Part shown: piece after piece, positions 1-8,910 of the stretch
Layout: each line of letters opens with the position of its first letter
Position numbering within the stretch: position 1 is the stretch's first letter
Source: Winogradskyella vincentii
Lineage (GTDB): Bacteria > Bacteroidota > Bacteroidia > Flavobacteriales > Flavobacteriaceae
DNA length: 64,000 bases
Direction of reading: 5' to 3'
NCBI RefSeq assembly: GCF_020166345.1
Contig: NZ_JAIUJS010000001.1
Span: 496,001-560,000 of the forward strand
Translations under genes and position numbers: made by a program
The notes under the pieces: generated by a model
Database searches by the model: none
What the model was told of the DNA's origin: nothing
The model's input: only the letters and a program-made list of their open reading frames with translations

Positions 1-1
1 A

Positions 2-1048
2 AGTACTCCTGATTATCAGATGGAATTAGGAGCTCTAACAAATTTTCCAAATCAACTAGAACTATATCATGGAATGGGAAGTCTAAGTGCTTCAAATTAC
101 ACAAACTATCCACCATTAAACCAGCTATGCTTTGTCATTGCAAATTTGTTTCCTGGCCACAGTATTTTGAATTCGATTGTCGGTATGAGAATACTTATTA
201 TTGGCGCAGATTTAGGTACACTATATTTTGGTAAAAAACTCCTTGAGAAATTAAATATTCCATCCAACAGAATCTTTTGGTACATACTTAACCCTTTTAT
301 AATAATTGAGCTAACAGGTAACCTTCATTTTGAAGGTGTAATGGTTTTCTTTTTCGTTTGGAGTCTGTACTTACTGCATTGTAGAAAGTGGATAATATCT
401 GCGATTATTCTAGCTTGTTCAATCTCCATAAAATTAATCCCATTAATGTTTTTACCGTTATTTTTTAAATGGTTTAAAAAAGAAAATGGAAAGTTAAATT
501 TAAAGAAATTGATAAAGTTTTACTTAGTCGTTGGAGGAACCCTAATTCTATTCTTTATACCATTTTTTTCAATGGAATTTATTACTAATTACTCGAAAAC
601 CATTGGATTATGGTTCGGTAATTTTGAATTTAATGGTAGCATTTATTATTTGGCAAGAGAAATTGGTTATGCCATTACTGGGTATAATGAAATAGCAATA
701 ATCACAAAGATATTTCCACTGATATCCTTATCTATAATCCTTTACTTTTCCTTTTTCAGAGCAACACACACGATAACTGAATTGGCAACTTCAATGCTTC
801 TGGCACTTAGTTGCTATCTGTTTTTAAGTACTACAGTACATCCATGGTATTTAACAACACTAATCATACTTTCTATTTTCACTGCCTACAGATACGCTCT
901 AATTTGGTCTGTTGTAATAATACTAAGCTATTTTGCTTATGCCGACATTGATTATACCGAAAATCTATGGGTATTAGCTCTTGAATACCTCATTGTATTT
1001 TCTGTATTTATTTGGGAAGTCGTGCTGAAGAAAAAGATAATTTTTTAA
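2..1048 (+). CDS. Polytopic membrane protein, glycosyltransferase (GT-C/mannosyltransferase-like), 5' end cut by window
   Basis: The reading frame is open from base 2, so the protein starts before the window; an ATG at base 20 is internal. About 348 residues are visible, mostly hydrophobic, with roughly nine to ten predicted membrane segments separated by short polar loops. The motif YTNYPPLNQL near the start, followed by alternating hydrophobic helices, resembles polyprenol-phosphate-dependent mannosyltransferase-like (GT-C fold) membrane proteins of Bacteroidota. The catalytic first periplasmic loop would lie upstream and cannot be inspected. It ends 4 bp inside the convergent small gene downstream. 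A GT-C function is inference from topology and the one motif; a generic membrane protein is the alternative. Confidence 0.6.
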   Translation, partial: STPDYQMELGALTNFPNQLELYHGMGSLSASNYTNYPPLNQLCFVIANLFPGHSILNSIVGMRILIIGADLGTLYFGKKLLEKLNIPSNRIFWYILNPFIIIELTGNLHFEGVMVFFFVWSLYLLHCRKWIISAIILACSISIKLIPLMFLPLFFKWFKKENGKLNLKKLIKFYLVVGGTLILFFIPFFSMEFITNYSKTIGLWFGNFEFNGSIYYLAREIGYAITGYNEIAIITKIFPLISLSIILYFSFFRATHTITELATSMLLALSCYLFLSTTVHPWYLTTLIILSIFTAYRYALIWSVVIILSYFAYADIDYTENLWVLALEYLIVFSVFIWEVVLKKKIIF

Positions 1049-1341
1049 TCCTCTAAATCTTCAGGTGGTTGTACGGCATCAGGATCATCTCCTTGAAAAT
1101 CCTCATAATCATCTTCATCATAATTCTCCATAGTCACCGCTAATTTAGTACTTACTTTAACTAAATACTTTGTGTCTTCCGTGGTAACCTCAACGGCCTC
1201 AACAAGTTCATTTTTAGCATTTCTAAATGAAATAATATGATTATCGTCATAGCCGTCGGGATACTTTTCTACTAACAATGCGAGTATCTCAGGTGTTAGT
1301 TTTTTGAAATCTACAATTACACGTTTTAGATTATCTTTCAT
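1045..1341 (-). CDS. Conserved hypothetical protein with acidic C-terminus
   Basis: A 98-residue soluble protein. Residues 1-70 look like a small alpha/beta fold (KRVIVDFKKLTPEILALL, then a beta-rich stretch). Residues 72-98 are strongly acidic (repeated D/E, with YDEDDYEDFQGDD). It has no signal peptide or membrane segment. Short proteins with an Asp/Glu-rich tail are common next to housekeeping genes in Flavobacteriaceae, but I cannot name a function. Its 3' end overlaps the convergent membrane-protein gene by 4 bp. The coding call rests on a clean ORF, sensible composition and fit with flanking gene ends. Confidence 0.75.
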   Translation of the reverse strand: MKDNLKRVIVDFKKLTPEILALLVEKYPDGYDDNHIISFRNAKNELVEAVEVTTEDTKYLVKVSTKLAVTMENYDEDDYEDFQGDDPDAVQPPEDLED

Positions 1342-1458
1342 CTTAGTTAGGGTTGATTACTAATACTAAGATACAAATGAAATTAAAATAAATATTAATG
1401 AAATATTATTTTAAGGCTGGCTTCAAGAATATTGAATTGTTGTAATGTATAATATAAT

Positions 1459-2298
1459 TTAAAGCATTTTAAGAGTATTAACCTCTTGTGTAGTTAAGTG
1501 TTTCCAATGCCCTCTAGGAATGTCTTTTTTAGTTAAATGACCAATTGCAACACAATCAATTTTTACAATATCGTATTTAAGGTGATCAAAAATTGTTCTT
1601 AATATTGTGTTGCCAGTATTTTTAATTTTTATACCTATTTTATTTTTAGACTCACCTTGTATATAACTAACTTCTTCAACGGCAATAAGCTTTCCTTCAA
1701 CCTTGAATCCCTCTTGAATTTTTTTAAGGTCTTCAAATTTTAGATTCTTATCTAGTTCTACTTGAAATAGACGCGCAACACCTGTTTTAGAATTGGTAAA
1801 CTTTTGAACCACCTCATCATCATTGGTAAACAATAGTAAGCCTAAAGAATTCCTGCCTAATCGCCCTATGGGCTTAATTTTAGCATTGGTTGCATTGGCA
1901 ACTAAATCCATGACCGTTCTACCCTTTCCTTCTGCTGTAGTAGTAGCAAATCCTTTCGGTTTATTGAGAAGCACGTAAACTTTTGGCTCCGGACTAATGC
2001 GTCTTCCATCAAATTTAACTTCATCACCAGGCTTCACTTTATAACCCATTTCGGTAATTACCTTACCATTCACAGTAGCTAATCCTAAAGCAATATTTTC
2101 ATCAGCTTCTCGCCTAGAACAAATTCCAGAATTTGCAATGTATTTATTCAATCGAATCTCATCTGGATTCGATGTTTTTTTCGGCTGAGACTTTTTCTTA
2201 GAGAATCTGTTATCCTTAGCAAAACCCTTTGTATTACTTCTGGCAGGTTTTCTGCTTGAAGCTTTCCCTTTTCCTCTTCCATCTTGATTTCTGCTCAT
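1459..2298 (-). CDS. RluB/RsuA-family pseudouridine synthase with Asp-to-Gly at the catalytic position
   Basis: A 279-residue protein. It has a Lys/Arg-rich disordered N-terminus (1-45), an S4 RNA-binding domain (about 46-100, RLNKYIANSGICSRREAD) and a pseudouridine synthase domain (105-279, VYVLLNKPKGFATT). Family members modify uridines in 23S or 16S rRNA in the cytoplasm. The family active-site motif is normally GRLDxxTxGLLL. Here it reads GRLGRNSLGLLLFTND, so residue 148 is Gly (codon GGC) where the nucleophilic Asp is expected. The rest of the fold looks intact and the tail GHLTKKDIPRGHWKHL is well ordered, so this is not a decayed gene. Either this lineage has an inactive RNA-binding paralogue or catalysis is unusual. 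The enzyme class is certain from the domains; activity is not. Confidence 0.85.
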   Translation of the reverse strand: MSRNQDGRGKGKASSRKPARSNTKGFAKDNRFSKKKSQPKKTSNPDEIRLNKYIANSGICSRREADENIALGLATVNGKVITEMGYKVKPGDEVKFDGRRISPEPKVYVLLNKPKGFATTTAEGKGRTVMDLVANATNAKIKPIGRLGRNSLGLLLFTNDDEVVQKFTNSKTGVARLFQVELDKNLKFEDLKKIQEGFKVEGKLIAVEEVSYIQGESKNKIGIKIKNTGNTILRTIFDHLKYDIVKIDCVAIGHLTKKDIPRGHWKHLTTQEVNTLKML

Positions 2299-2318
2299 AA
2301 CACTTATATTTTTGGCTG

Positions 2319-2326
2319 CAAAGGTA
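2319..2326 (-). promoter_or_regulatory. -7 promoter element of the pseudouridine synthase gene
   Basis: On the minus strand this reads TACCTTTG, a perfect match to the Bacteroidota -7 consensus TAnnTTTG. It lies 20 bp upstream of the ATG and would give a leader of about 15 nt. It suggests the gene has its own promoter although the nitrilase gene upstream runs in the same direction. Confidence 0.55.
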
Positions 2327-2345
2327 TAACAATACTTTACATTAA

Positions 2346-3293
2346 CTATTTTATTTCTACAGTAGTTTGCCTATCTCTATTGACGGTTAATTTTGTTACA
2401 TCGGGTCTAGAGTAATGGCCAACAACGTCAAAATTTTGACGCTCTTCTAATACTCTATTAAAGTTAATAGATTGAATTATTAAACCCTCTTTATTGATTA
2501 CTGGCTCCACAATCCATTCACCATCTGGTCCTGCTATACAACTGCCTCCATTTGCTAATATATCAGGCGCATTTTTTATAATTTCATTATAGAAAGGTGT
2601 GTTCTCAGGAAAATCCATTTTGTTCATTAAACTTGAAACCGAAACCACAAAAGAGCGTGACTCCCGTGCAATAAATCTTGTTATATCTTTTGTGTTATGA
2701 TCACTGCCAGGCCATACGGCTATATGTAAATTTTCACCTTGACCGTACAATGCTGTTCTTGGTAAAGGCATCCAATTTTCCCAACAATTTAAACCACCTA
2801 CTGTAAATGACTTTAAAGGGTGAACTTGTAGCCCATTGCCATCACCAGGAGCCCAAGTTAAGCGTTCATCGTAAGTTGGCTGTAGCTTTCTATGTACAGA
2901 TTTTATTTCACCCCTTTCATTTATATAGACCAATGATGCATAAATACTGTGCCCTCCTCTATCAGTAGGTCGCTCCATAATCCCTAAATACATGGCTATG
3001 TTATTAGCTTTAGCCAATTTACATATTGAATTTAAATCTCCCTTTTCAATGCATATAGAATTGCTAACATAATGCGCATGAAGTATCTTGTTAATATCCG
3101 TATTCCACTCAGCACCTCCAGTAAGAGCCAACCAAAATGGATATCCTGGTAAAAGAGCTTCACCAAAAACTATAAGCTCTACATTTTCTTTAGTGGCATC
3201 AATTATGGACTGTTCAATTTTCTTTAATGTGGCATTTTTATCTAACCAAACTGGTGCGATTTGAGCCATTGCAATTTTTAAGTTATGCTCCAT
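2346..3293 (-). CDS. Carbon-nitrogen hydrolase, nitrilase branch
   Basis: A 315-residue cytoplasmic enzyme of the nitrilase superfamily. The catalytic triad is visible: Glu45 (FGEALLPGYPFW), Lys136 (VHRKLQPTYDER) and Cys170 (GGLNCWENWMP). The Cys-Trp-Glu-Asn context and PGYPFW motif are typical of true nitrilases (branch 1), which hydrolyse nitriles to carboxylic acid and ammonia, rather than amidases. The substrate cannot be told. Its ATG overlaps the stop codon of the UbiA-like gene by one base (TAATG), implying translational coupling and one operon with the mevalonate genes. A role in isoprenoid metabolism is only inference from position. Confidence 0.9.
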   Translation of the reverse strand: MEHNLKIAMAQIAPVWLDKNATLKKIEQSIIDATKENVELIVFGEALLPGYPFWLALTGGAEWNTDINKILHAHYVSNSICIEKGDLNSICKLAKANNIAMYLGIMERPTDRGGHSIYASLVYINERGEIKSVHRKLQPTYDERLTWAPGDGNGLQVHPLKSFTVGGLNCWENWMPLPRTALYGQGENLHIAVWPGSDHNTKDITRFIARESRSFVVSVSSLMNKMDFPENTPFYNEIIKNAPDILANGGSCIAGPDGEWIVEPVINKEGLIIQSINFNRVLEERQNFDVVGHYSRPDVTKLTVNRDRQTTVEIK

Positions 3294-4195
3294 TATATAC
3301 GATTTAAAACAATTGATATATCAATTAATAATATTGAAAATACACCAGCAACAATTATAAACTTAAGTACATTATGAAGAAGCAAATAGTGTGTTTTCTT
3401 TTCTGATTTCCATAAAACAATGAGAAATACCAACAACAAAAATATACATAGATAAAAGAAATAATACATATGTCCTATTTCAAAATAAAGTATCAGAATT
3501 GTTGCTGCAGTAATTGTTAATAATGCCATAATACTTAGCATCAGTTTTGTTATTCTTTCGCCATGTACAACAGGAACTGTACGATAATTCATTGCCAAAT
3601 CTCCTTTAATATTTTCCAAGTCTTTTATGAGCTCACGCATGGAAATCAGTAAAAACAAGAATATTGCATGGCCGAAGATTACCAGCTCAAAATTTCGATA
3701 GTAAATAAAAATGGCAAAAAATGGAGTCACCGTCAATACTGCCGAAACAATATTACCTGTTATTGGTTGCCTTTTTAAACGATGCGAATAGAACCATATT
3801 GCAAAAATGTATAGAGCAAAGAAAACAACAGCCTTAAAAGATACATAGCTTGCAAAGACTATAGCTAAGAAATTCAGCACAAAATAAAATGAGAGTTTGG
3901 TGTTTTGACTAACTAATCTATCCAACATTGTTTTTTGCGGACGATTGATAAGGTCCTTTTCTGAATCGTAAAAATTATTAATGATATAACCAGCAGCTAT
4001 TGTTGCCGAAGAAGCCAAAACAAGCATTAATAAATTAACATCTAACAGAACTGTTTTAACGGGTAGGTGGTTCGCAAAAATATATATGGAAGCCAAATAT
4101 TGCGCAATGACAACAACAAGAATATTATATCCACGTACAACAGAAAATAAACTGAAAAATTTAAGGAGTATATGTTTTTGCTGTCTTGAAAGCAT
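3293..4195 (-). CDS. UbiA-superfamily prenyltransferase (geranylgeranylglycerol-phosphate geranylgeranyltransferase-like)
   Basis: A 300-residue membrane protein with about eight to nine hydrophobic segments. Both UbiA Asp-rich motifs are present: NNFYDSEKDLINRP (residues 73-86, the NDxxDxxxD-type motif) and DLENIKGDLAMNYRT (about 190-205). The family transfers a prenyl chain from a polyprenyl diphosphate to an acceptor at the membrane. In Flavobacteriaceae this gene is commonly annotated as geranylgeranylglycerol-phosphate synthase-like and sits, as here, beside mevalonate kinase and diphosphomevalonate decarboxylase. The acceptor is uncertain: sn-glycerol-1-phosphate derivatives or a quinone/haem precursor are possible. 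Stop and start codons overlap with the nitrilase gene. Confidence 0.85.
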   Translation of the reverse strand: MLSRQQKHILLKFFSLFSVVRGYNILVVVIAQYLASIYIFANHLPVKTVLLDVNLLMLVLASSATIAAGYIINNFYDSEKDLINRPQKTMLDRLVSQNTKLSFYFVLNFLAIVFASYVSFKAVVFFALYIFAIWFYSHRLKRQPITGNIVSAVLTVTPFFAIFIYYRNFELVIFGHAIFLFLLISMRELIKDLENIKGDLAMNYRTVPVVHGERITKLMLSIMALLTITAATILILYFEIGHMYYFFYLCIFLLLVFLIVLWKSEKKTHYLLLHNVLKFIIVAGVFSILLIDISIVLNRI

Positions 4196-4240
4196 GGATT
4201 TAGAAAATTAAACCCTGAAATAAGTTCAGGAAAATCTACA

Positions 4241-5170
4241 TTAGAAGTTATATACAACCTCTAATTTCTGTCCTTTGAGTGCTTCCTTTGCTCTATCAAT
4301 ATTTTCGGTGAATCCTAGAATATATCCTCCTCCACCAGAGCCACAAAGTTTTAAATAGTAATCATTAGTTTCAATCCCTTTTTTCCATAATTCATGGAAT
4401 TGTTTAGGAATCATTGGCTTGAAATTATTAAGTACAATCTTAGATAATTGTTTTGTATTCTTAAATAACGATTTTATGTCACCTTTTAAGAAATCATCTA
4501 CACAGGCATCTGTGTGTTTGATAAATTGTTCTTTCAACATACTTCTAAAGCCTTCATTCTTCATGTTTTCCATGAAAATTTTAACCATCGGAGCAGTTTC
4601 ACCAACTATACCACTATCTAATAAGAAAACCGCACCCTTACCTTCAGATTTCTGAGATGGTATACCTGTAGCTTCAATATTATCCTTAGAATTTATTAAA
4701 ATAGGCAAACTTAAATAACTATTTAATGGATCTAAACCGGAAGACTTACCATGAAAAAAAGATTCCATTGCAGAGAAAATGGCTTTAAGTTTCAACAATT
4801 TTTCTCTCGTCAAATTTTCTAATACGGTTATCTTATTCATTGCATATTTATCATAAATAGCTGCAACCAATGCACCACTACTACCAACACCATAACCTTG
4901 TGGAATTGATGAGTCAAAGTACATGCCTGCATCTACATGCTTTTGCAATGTGTCAAAATCAAAAGAAACCAAGCCTTCTTCAATGTTTCGCAAATAATCA
5001 ACAAAGGCAATCAAACTTTTATTTGATTTTTTTGCTTCGCCAGAAGGGTTTTCGTCAACTTTGAGAGCTCCATTATAGAAATTATAAGGGATAGATAATC
5101 CTTTAGAATCTTTTATAATTCCGTATTCTCCAAATAATAGAATTTTAGAATAAAATAATGGTCCTTTCAT
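4241..5170 (-). CDS. mvk: Mevalonate kinase (GHMP kinase family)
   Basis: A 309-residue GHMP kinase. The phosphate-binding loop PQGYGVGSSGALVAA is near residue 92 and MESFFHGKSSGLDPLNSY carries the substrate/ATP-region motif with the catalytic-type Asp. The C-terminal glycine motif KLCGSGGGGYILGF is also present. It phosphorylates mevalonate at the 5-hydroxyl, an early step of isopentenyl diphosphate synthesis. It lies 24 bp downstream of the diphosphomevalonate decarboxylase gene on the same strand, so one mevalonate operon is likely. GHMP kinases are similar to each other, so phosphomevalonate kinase is an alternative, but gene order and motif favour mevalonate kinase. Confidence 0.85.
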   Translation of the reverse strand: MKGPLFYSKILLFGEYGIIKDSKGLSIPYNFYNGALKVDENPSGEAKKSNKSLIAFVDYLRNIEEGLVSFDFDTLQKHVDAGMYFDSSIPQGYGVGSSGALVAAIYDKYAMNKITVLENLTREKLLKLKAIFSAMESFFHGKSSGLDPLNSYLSLPILINSKDNIEATGIPSQKSEGKGAVFLLDSGIVGETAPMVKIFMENMKNEGFRSMLKEQFIKHTDACVDDFLKGDIKSLFKNTKQLSKIVLNNFKPMIPKQFHELWKKGIETNDYYLKLCGSGGGGYILGFTENIDRAKEALKGQKLEVVYNF

Positions 5171-5194
5171 AGTTTTTTAAGTTGCTAGGTTTGG

Positions 5195-6268
5195 CTACAA
5201 CCGTTTTGCACCATTCCCAACGCTATCGCAAATATAGTGACCCTTTTGGCAATATGCAACTAACTCACTCTTAATGAAGTCATAAACTTTTGATTCCTCA
5301 GCCTTGGGAAACAATACATGAACGTTAGCTCCAGCATCTAAAGTGAAGCAAATATTTGAATTATTTTCTTCTCGAAACTTCCAAATTCGGTTTATGATTT
5401 CCAAAGTATTTGGCTTCATTAAAATGAAATATGGCATACTTGTCATCATCATTGCATGCAAGGTTAATGCCTCACTTTCAACAATTTTTATAAACTCCTT
5501 CAAATCACCTGATGACAATATATCCTTTAGTTTGCCCAAATTGTCATGTGCTTGTGAAAATCGCTCCTTTGCAAATGGATGACCATACATAAGTTTATGT
5601 CCCAGAGTACTGCTAACTTGTTTCTCTCCTTTGTCTACCAGTAAAATTGCATCTTGATAATCCTTAAAATTTGAGTGAATATCACCATCAAACCTTACAC
5701 CAAATAAATCTGAACTCTCTGTACTCCTATTTTTACCCCAAACCACAAGTTCTCCCTCAATACTTCTACAAGCACTTCCTGATCCTAAACGCGCTAAAAA
5801 AGATGCCTTACGATTAAAGTAATCATCCGCATAATCTACACCCAAGTCTTCCTCAATACTCATTAAACAAAGTGCCAATGCACTCATACCTGAAGCAGAA
5901 GAAGCAATACCAGAACTATGAGGAAAAGTATTTGATGTTTCAATATTAAAGTGATAATCTCTTAAGAATGGGACATAGCTTTCAATACGTTCAAAAAAAG
6001 TTTGAATCTTAGGTTTAAAAGCTTCATTCTTCTCACCTTCGAAAAAAACATCAAAACTAAATTCTGAACTTGTCTTCTTGGTATATGTTACCTCGGTTAT
6101 AGTTTTACAATTTGATAGTGTAAAACTAATCGACGGATTCTCAGGAATTTGATTTTTGCGTTTTCCCCAATACTTCACCAAAGCTATATTACTTGGAGAC
6201 GACCATTTTACCGATCCGCTTTCTACATTAGAATTGTAGGACTTAAGAATAAAATCTTGATCTGTCAT
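5195..6268 (-). CDS. mvaD: Diphosphomevalonate decarboxylase
   Basis: A 357-residue GHMP-fold enzyme that converts mevalonate 5-diphosphate, with ATP, to isopentenyl diphosphate, CO2 and phosphate. Diagnostic motifs are NIALVKYWGKR (residues 27-37) and the ATP loop HSSGIASSASGMSALAL, followed by GSGSACRSIEGELVVWGK. The C-terminal LDAGANVHVLF region is also typical. It is slightly longer than many bacterial homologues. It is the first gene of the operon mvaD-mvk-UbiA-nitrilase; a -7 element lies about 19 bp upstream of the start. Confidence 0.93.
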   Translation of the reverse strand: MTDQDFILKSYNSNVESGSVKWSSPSNIALVKYWGKRKNQIPENPSISFTLSNCKTITEVTYTKKTSSEFSFDVFFEGEKNEAFKPKIQTFFERIESYVPFLRDYHFNIETSNTFPHSSGIASSASGMSALALCLMSIEEDLGVDYADDYFNRKASFLARLGSGSACRSIEGELVVWGKNRSTESSDLFGVRFDGDIHSNFKDYQDAILLVDKGEKQVSSTLGHKLMYGHPFAKERFSQAHDNLGKLKDILSSGDLKEFIKIVESEALTLHAMMMTSMPYFILMKPNTLEIINRIWKFREENNSNICFTLDAGANVHVLFPKAEESKVYDFIKSELVAYCQKGHYICDSVGNGAKRL

Positions 6269-6286
6269 TTAATTTTAATTCAGTTG

Positions 6287-6294
6287 CAAAAATA
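6287..6294 (-). promoter_or_regulatory. -7 promoter element of the mevalonate operon
   Basis: The minus strand reads TATTTTTG, a perfect TAnnTTTG, 19 bp upstream of the mvaD ATG. No clear -33 TTG was seen at the usual spacing, because the upstream bases are the end of the DUF1697 gene. Predicted leader is about 12-15 nt. Confidence 0.5.
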
Positions 6295-6302
6295 GAGAAA
6301 AT

Positions 6303-6851
6303 CTAGAGGTTTGGTCTATTTTCTTCTGCCATGCTTATCAATTTTAGCATAGTTTTATAATTCCTGGCTGTGGCACCAACGGATAATTTACGCTCAAAGT
6401 AATTTAAATTAAATTTAGCTTTGCCATAACCGGTTGCACAATAAAAGTAGATACAGTCACCAATAATGAAATACTCCTCATTTTCGTAGGTCTTTTGACT
6501 AGCTTCGTTTACTAATTTTTTGTTTGGCACATGACTAAGTATTGCAAAATAACTGTTGATTTTTTTATCTTCTGACAAGGGGCAATTCTCAAATATTGAA
6601 TTTAGCTCCTGTTTTGTTCTTACCAATACAGAAACTTCAAAGCCAAAATGATTGAGAATCGAATTTTGAATTCTTCTCTCTAATTCTGTTTTTTTTTGTT
6701 CATCAGATTGAAAAATAATATTGCCAGTTTGAATGTAAGTCTTTACACCTTCAAGTCCAATATTAGCTAAAATAGATCTAAGTTCAGCCATGGGCACTTT
6801 TCTATGACCACCAACATTTATTCCTCTTAAAAGTGCGATATATGTTTTCAT
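6303..6851 (-). CDS. DUF1697 domain protein
   Basis: A 182-residue cytoplasmic protein. The N-terminal signature YIALLRGINVGGHRKVPM and the following MAELR...GNIIFQSD are characteristic of DUF1697, a small alpha/beta family of unknown biochemical role. The C-terminal ATARNYKTMLKL is also conserved in the family. Its start codon overlaps the stop codon of the FAD-dependent oxidoreductase gene (TAATG), so the two are cotranscribed and probably coupled in translation. No function can be assigned. Confidence 0.88.
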   Translation of the reverse strand: MKTYIALLRGINVGGHRKVPMAELRSILANIGLEGVKTYIQTGNIIFQSDEQKKTELERRIQNSILNHFGFEVSVLVRTKQELNSIFENCPLSEDKKINSYFAILSHVPNKKLVNEASQKTYENEEYFIIGDCIYFYCATGYGKAKFNLNYFERKLSVGATARNYKTMLKLISMAEENRPNL

Positions 6852-8065
6852 TATTCATTAATTGATTGTGCCACAATATATGCTCCTGTCCAAGCATTTT
6901 GAAAATTGAAACCTCCAGTTACAGCATCTACATTTATTACCTCGCCTGCAAAGTAAAGATTCGGTATTAATTTACTTTCAAAGGATTTAAAGTTTATTTC
7001 CCTTAAATCTAATCCACCAGCTGTAACAAATTCTTCCTTAAAAGTGCTTTTCCCAGTTACATGAAAAACGGCTTGGGTTAGTTGTTGGGCCAATGAAACC
7101 AATTGAGATTTGTTGATTTCTGCCCATTTCATTTCGTCAGAAATACCAGAGGCAACAACCAATTTCTTCCAAAGTCGCTTTGGCAATTCAAATTGGGTAG
7201 TGTTTACAACTAATTTTTTTGCGAATAAAATCTTTGCTTTTTTTAAATCCTCAATACAAGTATCAGTATCTTTTTGAATAAAGTTTACTTTAATTTTAAA
7301 GTTATAATTTAATTCTGCAAGTTCTATGGCACCAAAGGCTGAAAGTTTTAAAATTGCTGGTGCGCTCATACCTACATGGGTAATCAATAATGGTCCATGA
7401 GAATTTAAGTTAGTTCCCAGTACTTTAACATCTACATTTTTTGCAACGACTCCTGGTATATTCTTAATTCGTTCATCATTAATATCAAAAGTAAATAGAG
7501 ATGGAACTGGTTTTACTATAGAATGCCCAATTCCTTCTAATAAATTCCATATTTTAGGATTACTTCCAGTGGCAATCACAAGCTTATTACATGTAAATTG
7601 ATCCTTGATGGTATGAATTAAAAAACCATCTTCAACTAATTCAAATGATTTTACAGATTGATTATAACATACTTCAACACCGTGCTTATTACTCTCTTTT
7701 ATAAAACAATCTATTATAGTTTGGGAAGAATTTGAAACAGGAAACATCCTGCCATCTTCTTCAATTTTTAATTCTACACCACGCTCTTGAAACCAAGAAA
7801 TGGTATCACCTGTCATAAATGAATGAAACGGACCCAACAACTCTTTTTCGCCTCTGGGATAGTTCTTAACCAATTCAGATGGGACAAATTCTGCATGTGT
7901 TATATTACATCTTCCACCACCAGATATTTTAACCTTTTGCAATCCTTCTTTACCACGTTCTAAAATGGCAATAGACAATTGAGGAAACTTTTCTGCAATA
8001 TTTATACCAGCAAAAAATCCTGCTGCACCACCACCAATAATTATAATATCTTTGTGTTTACTCAA
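6851..8065 (-). CDS. FAD-dependent oxidoreductase, HI0933/YhiN (BaiN-like) family
   Basis: A 404-residue flavoprotein. The N-terminal Rossmann dinucleotide fold is IIIIGGGAAGFFAGINIAE (residues 7-25), followed by KISGGGRCNITHAEF, the hallmark of the HI0933-like family. The C-terminal FAD-contact segment is LYFAGEVINVDAVTGGFN. Members are cytosolic NAD(P)/FAD proteins; some reduce unsaturated steroid acids, but the physiological substrate in Bacteroidota is not known. It is divergently oriented to the secreted propeller-like gene with only 28 bp between the starts. Confidence 0.9.
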   Translation of the reverse strand: MSKHKDIIIIGGGAAGFFAGINIAEKFPQLSIAILERGKEGLQKVKISGGGRCNITHAEFVPSELVKNYPRGEKELLGPFHSFMTGDTISWFQERGVELKIEEDGRMFPVSNSSQTIIDCFIKESNKHGVEVCYNQSVKSFELVEDGFLIHTIKDQFTCNKLVIATGSNPKIWNLLEGIGHSIVKPVPSLFTFDINDERIKNIPGVVAKNVDVKVLGTNLNSHGPLLITHVGMSAPAILKLSAFGAIELAELNYNFKIKVNFIQKDTDTCIEDLKKAKILFAKKLVVNTTQFELPKRLWKKLVVASGISDEMKWAEINKSQLVSLAQQLTQAVFHVTGKSTFKEEFVTAGGLDLREINFKSFESKLIPNLYFAGEVINVDAVTGGFNFQNAWTGAYIVAQSINE

Positions 8066-8093
8066 AGTCTTAGATTGAAATTATAAAATTACT

Positions 8094-8909
8094 ATGTTAA
8101 TACCCAAAAGACTAATTTTTATTCTACTTATCACAATTGCTTGTACTTCGTTTGGGAAATTAGAATTACTTGGGGATTTACCAAATAGCTTCAAGGAAGC
8201 TTCAGCATCTGAAATAATACCAAATTCAAATTTAATTTGGGTTATAGAAGATTCTGGAAATGAGAATGTACTATATGGCCTAGAAACAACAGGTGAAATA
8301 TCTAAACATATAACATTAAATGAGGCTACAAATATTGACTGGGAAGATATTACAGCTGATGAATATGGTAATATTTATATAGGTGATTTTGGAAACAATA
8401 ATAAAAACCGTACCTCTTTTCAAATTTATAAAGTCTACAATAAGGAATTAGAGAATAGCACCGCTAAAGCTCATACAATCCAATTTACTCTTCCAGCTGA
8501 CATAGAGCCGAAAGATTTCGAGGCATTTTTTGTACATAAAGACATCTTCTATTTATTCAGCAAAGAGCATAAGATTTTTAATGTTTTTACCGTACCAAAT
8601 GCTGTTGGCACTCATACGGCAACTTATATTTCTTCTTTTGAACTCGAAGGTAAAGACACTAGGGTTACCTCAGCCGATATTAGTTTTGACGGCAAATCTG
8701 TAGTTTTATTAAACCATAAACGGCTATGGAAATACACAAATTATGAAGGCTCTGATTTTTTTTCAGGTAGCAAAGAAAAACTAACCTTTAAGCATAATTC
8801 ACAAAAAGAAGGTATATGCTTTCAGAATGACTCCACCTTAATTATTACTGACGAGCGCCATGGCACTGAAGGTGGTAATATTTATAGGTTCAATCTTCTT
8901 AAGCAATAA
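8094..8909 (+). CDS. Secreted protein with predicted beta-propeller repeats, SdiA-regulated/esterase-like
   Basis: A 271-residue protein with a short signal sequence (KRLIFILLITIACTSFG) and then repeated beta-strand blocks. LIWVIEDSGNENVLYGL and DWEDITADEYGNIYIGDF are the D-x-E-(D/G)-I/L signature seen in six-bladed propeller proteins of the SdiA-regulated or phytase/esterase-like type. The cleavage region includes a Cys (IACTS), so a lipoprotein is possible but no clean lipobox is seen. It ends 1 bp from the convergent metallophosphatase gene. The function is not known; calcium-dependent phosphoesterase activity is one possibility. Confidence 0.7.
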   Translation: MLIPKRLIFILLITIACTSFGKLELLGDLPNSFKEASASEIIPNSNLIWVIEDSGNENVLYGLETTGEISKHITLNEATNIDWEDITADEYGNIYIGDFGNNNKNRTSFQIYKVYNKELENSTAKAHTIQFTLPADIEPKDFEAFFVHKDIFYLFSKEHKIFNVFTVPNAVGTHTATYISSFELEGKDTRVTSADISFDGKSVVLLNHKRLWKYTNYEGSDFFSGSKEKLTFKHNSQKEGICFQNDSTLIITDERHGTEGGNIYRFNLLKQ

Positions 8910-8910
8910 A

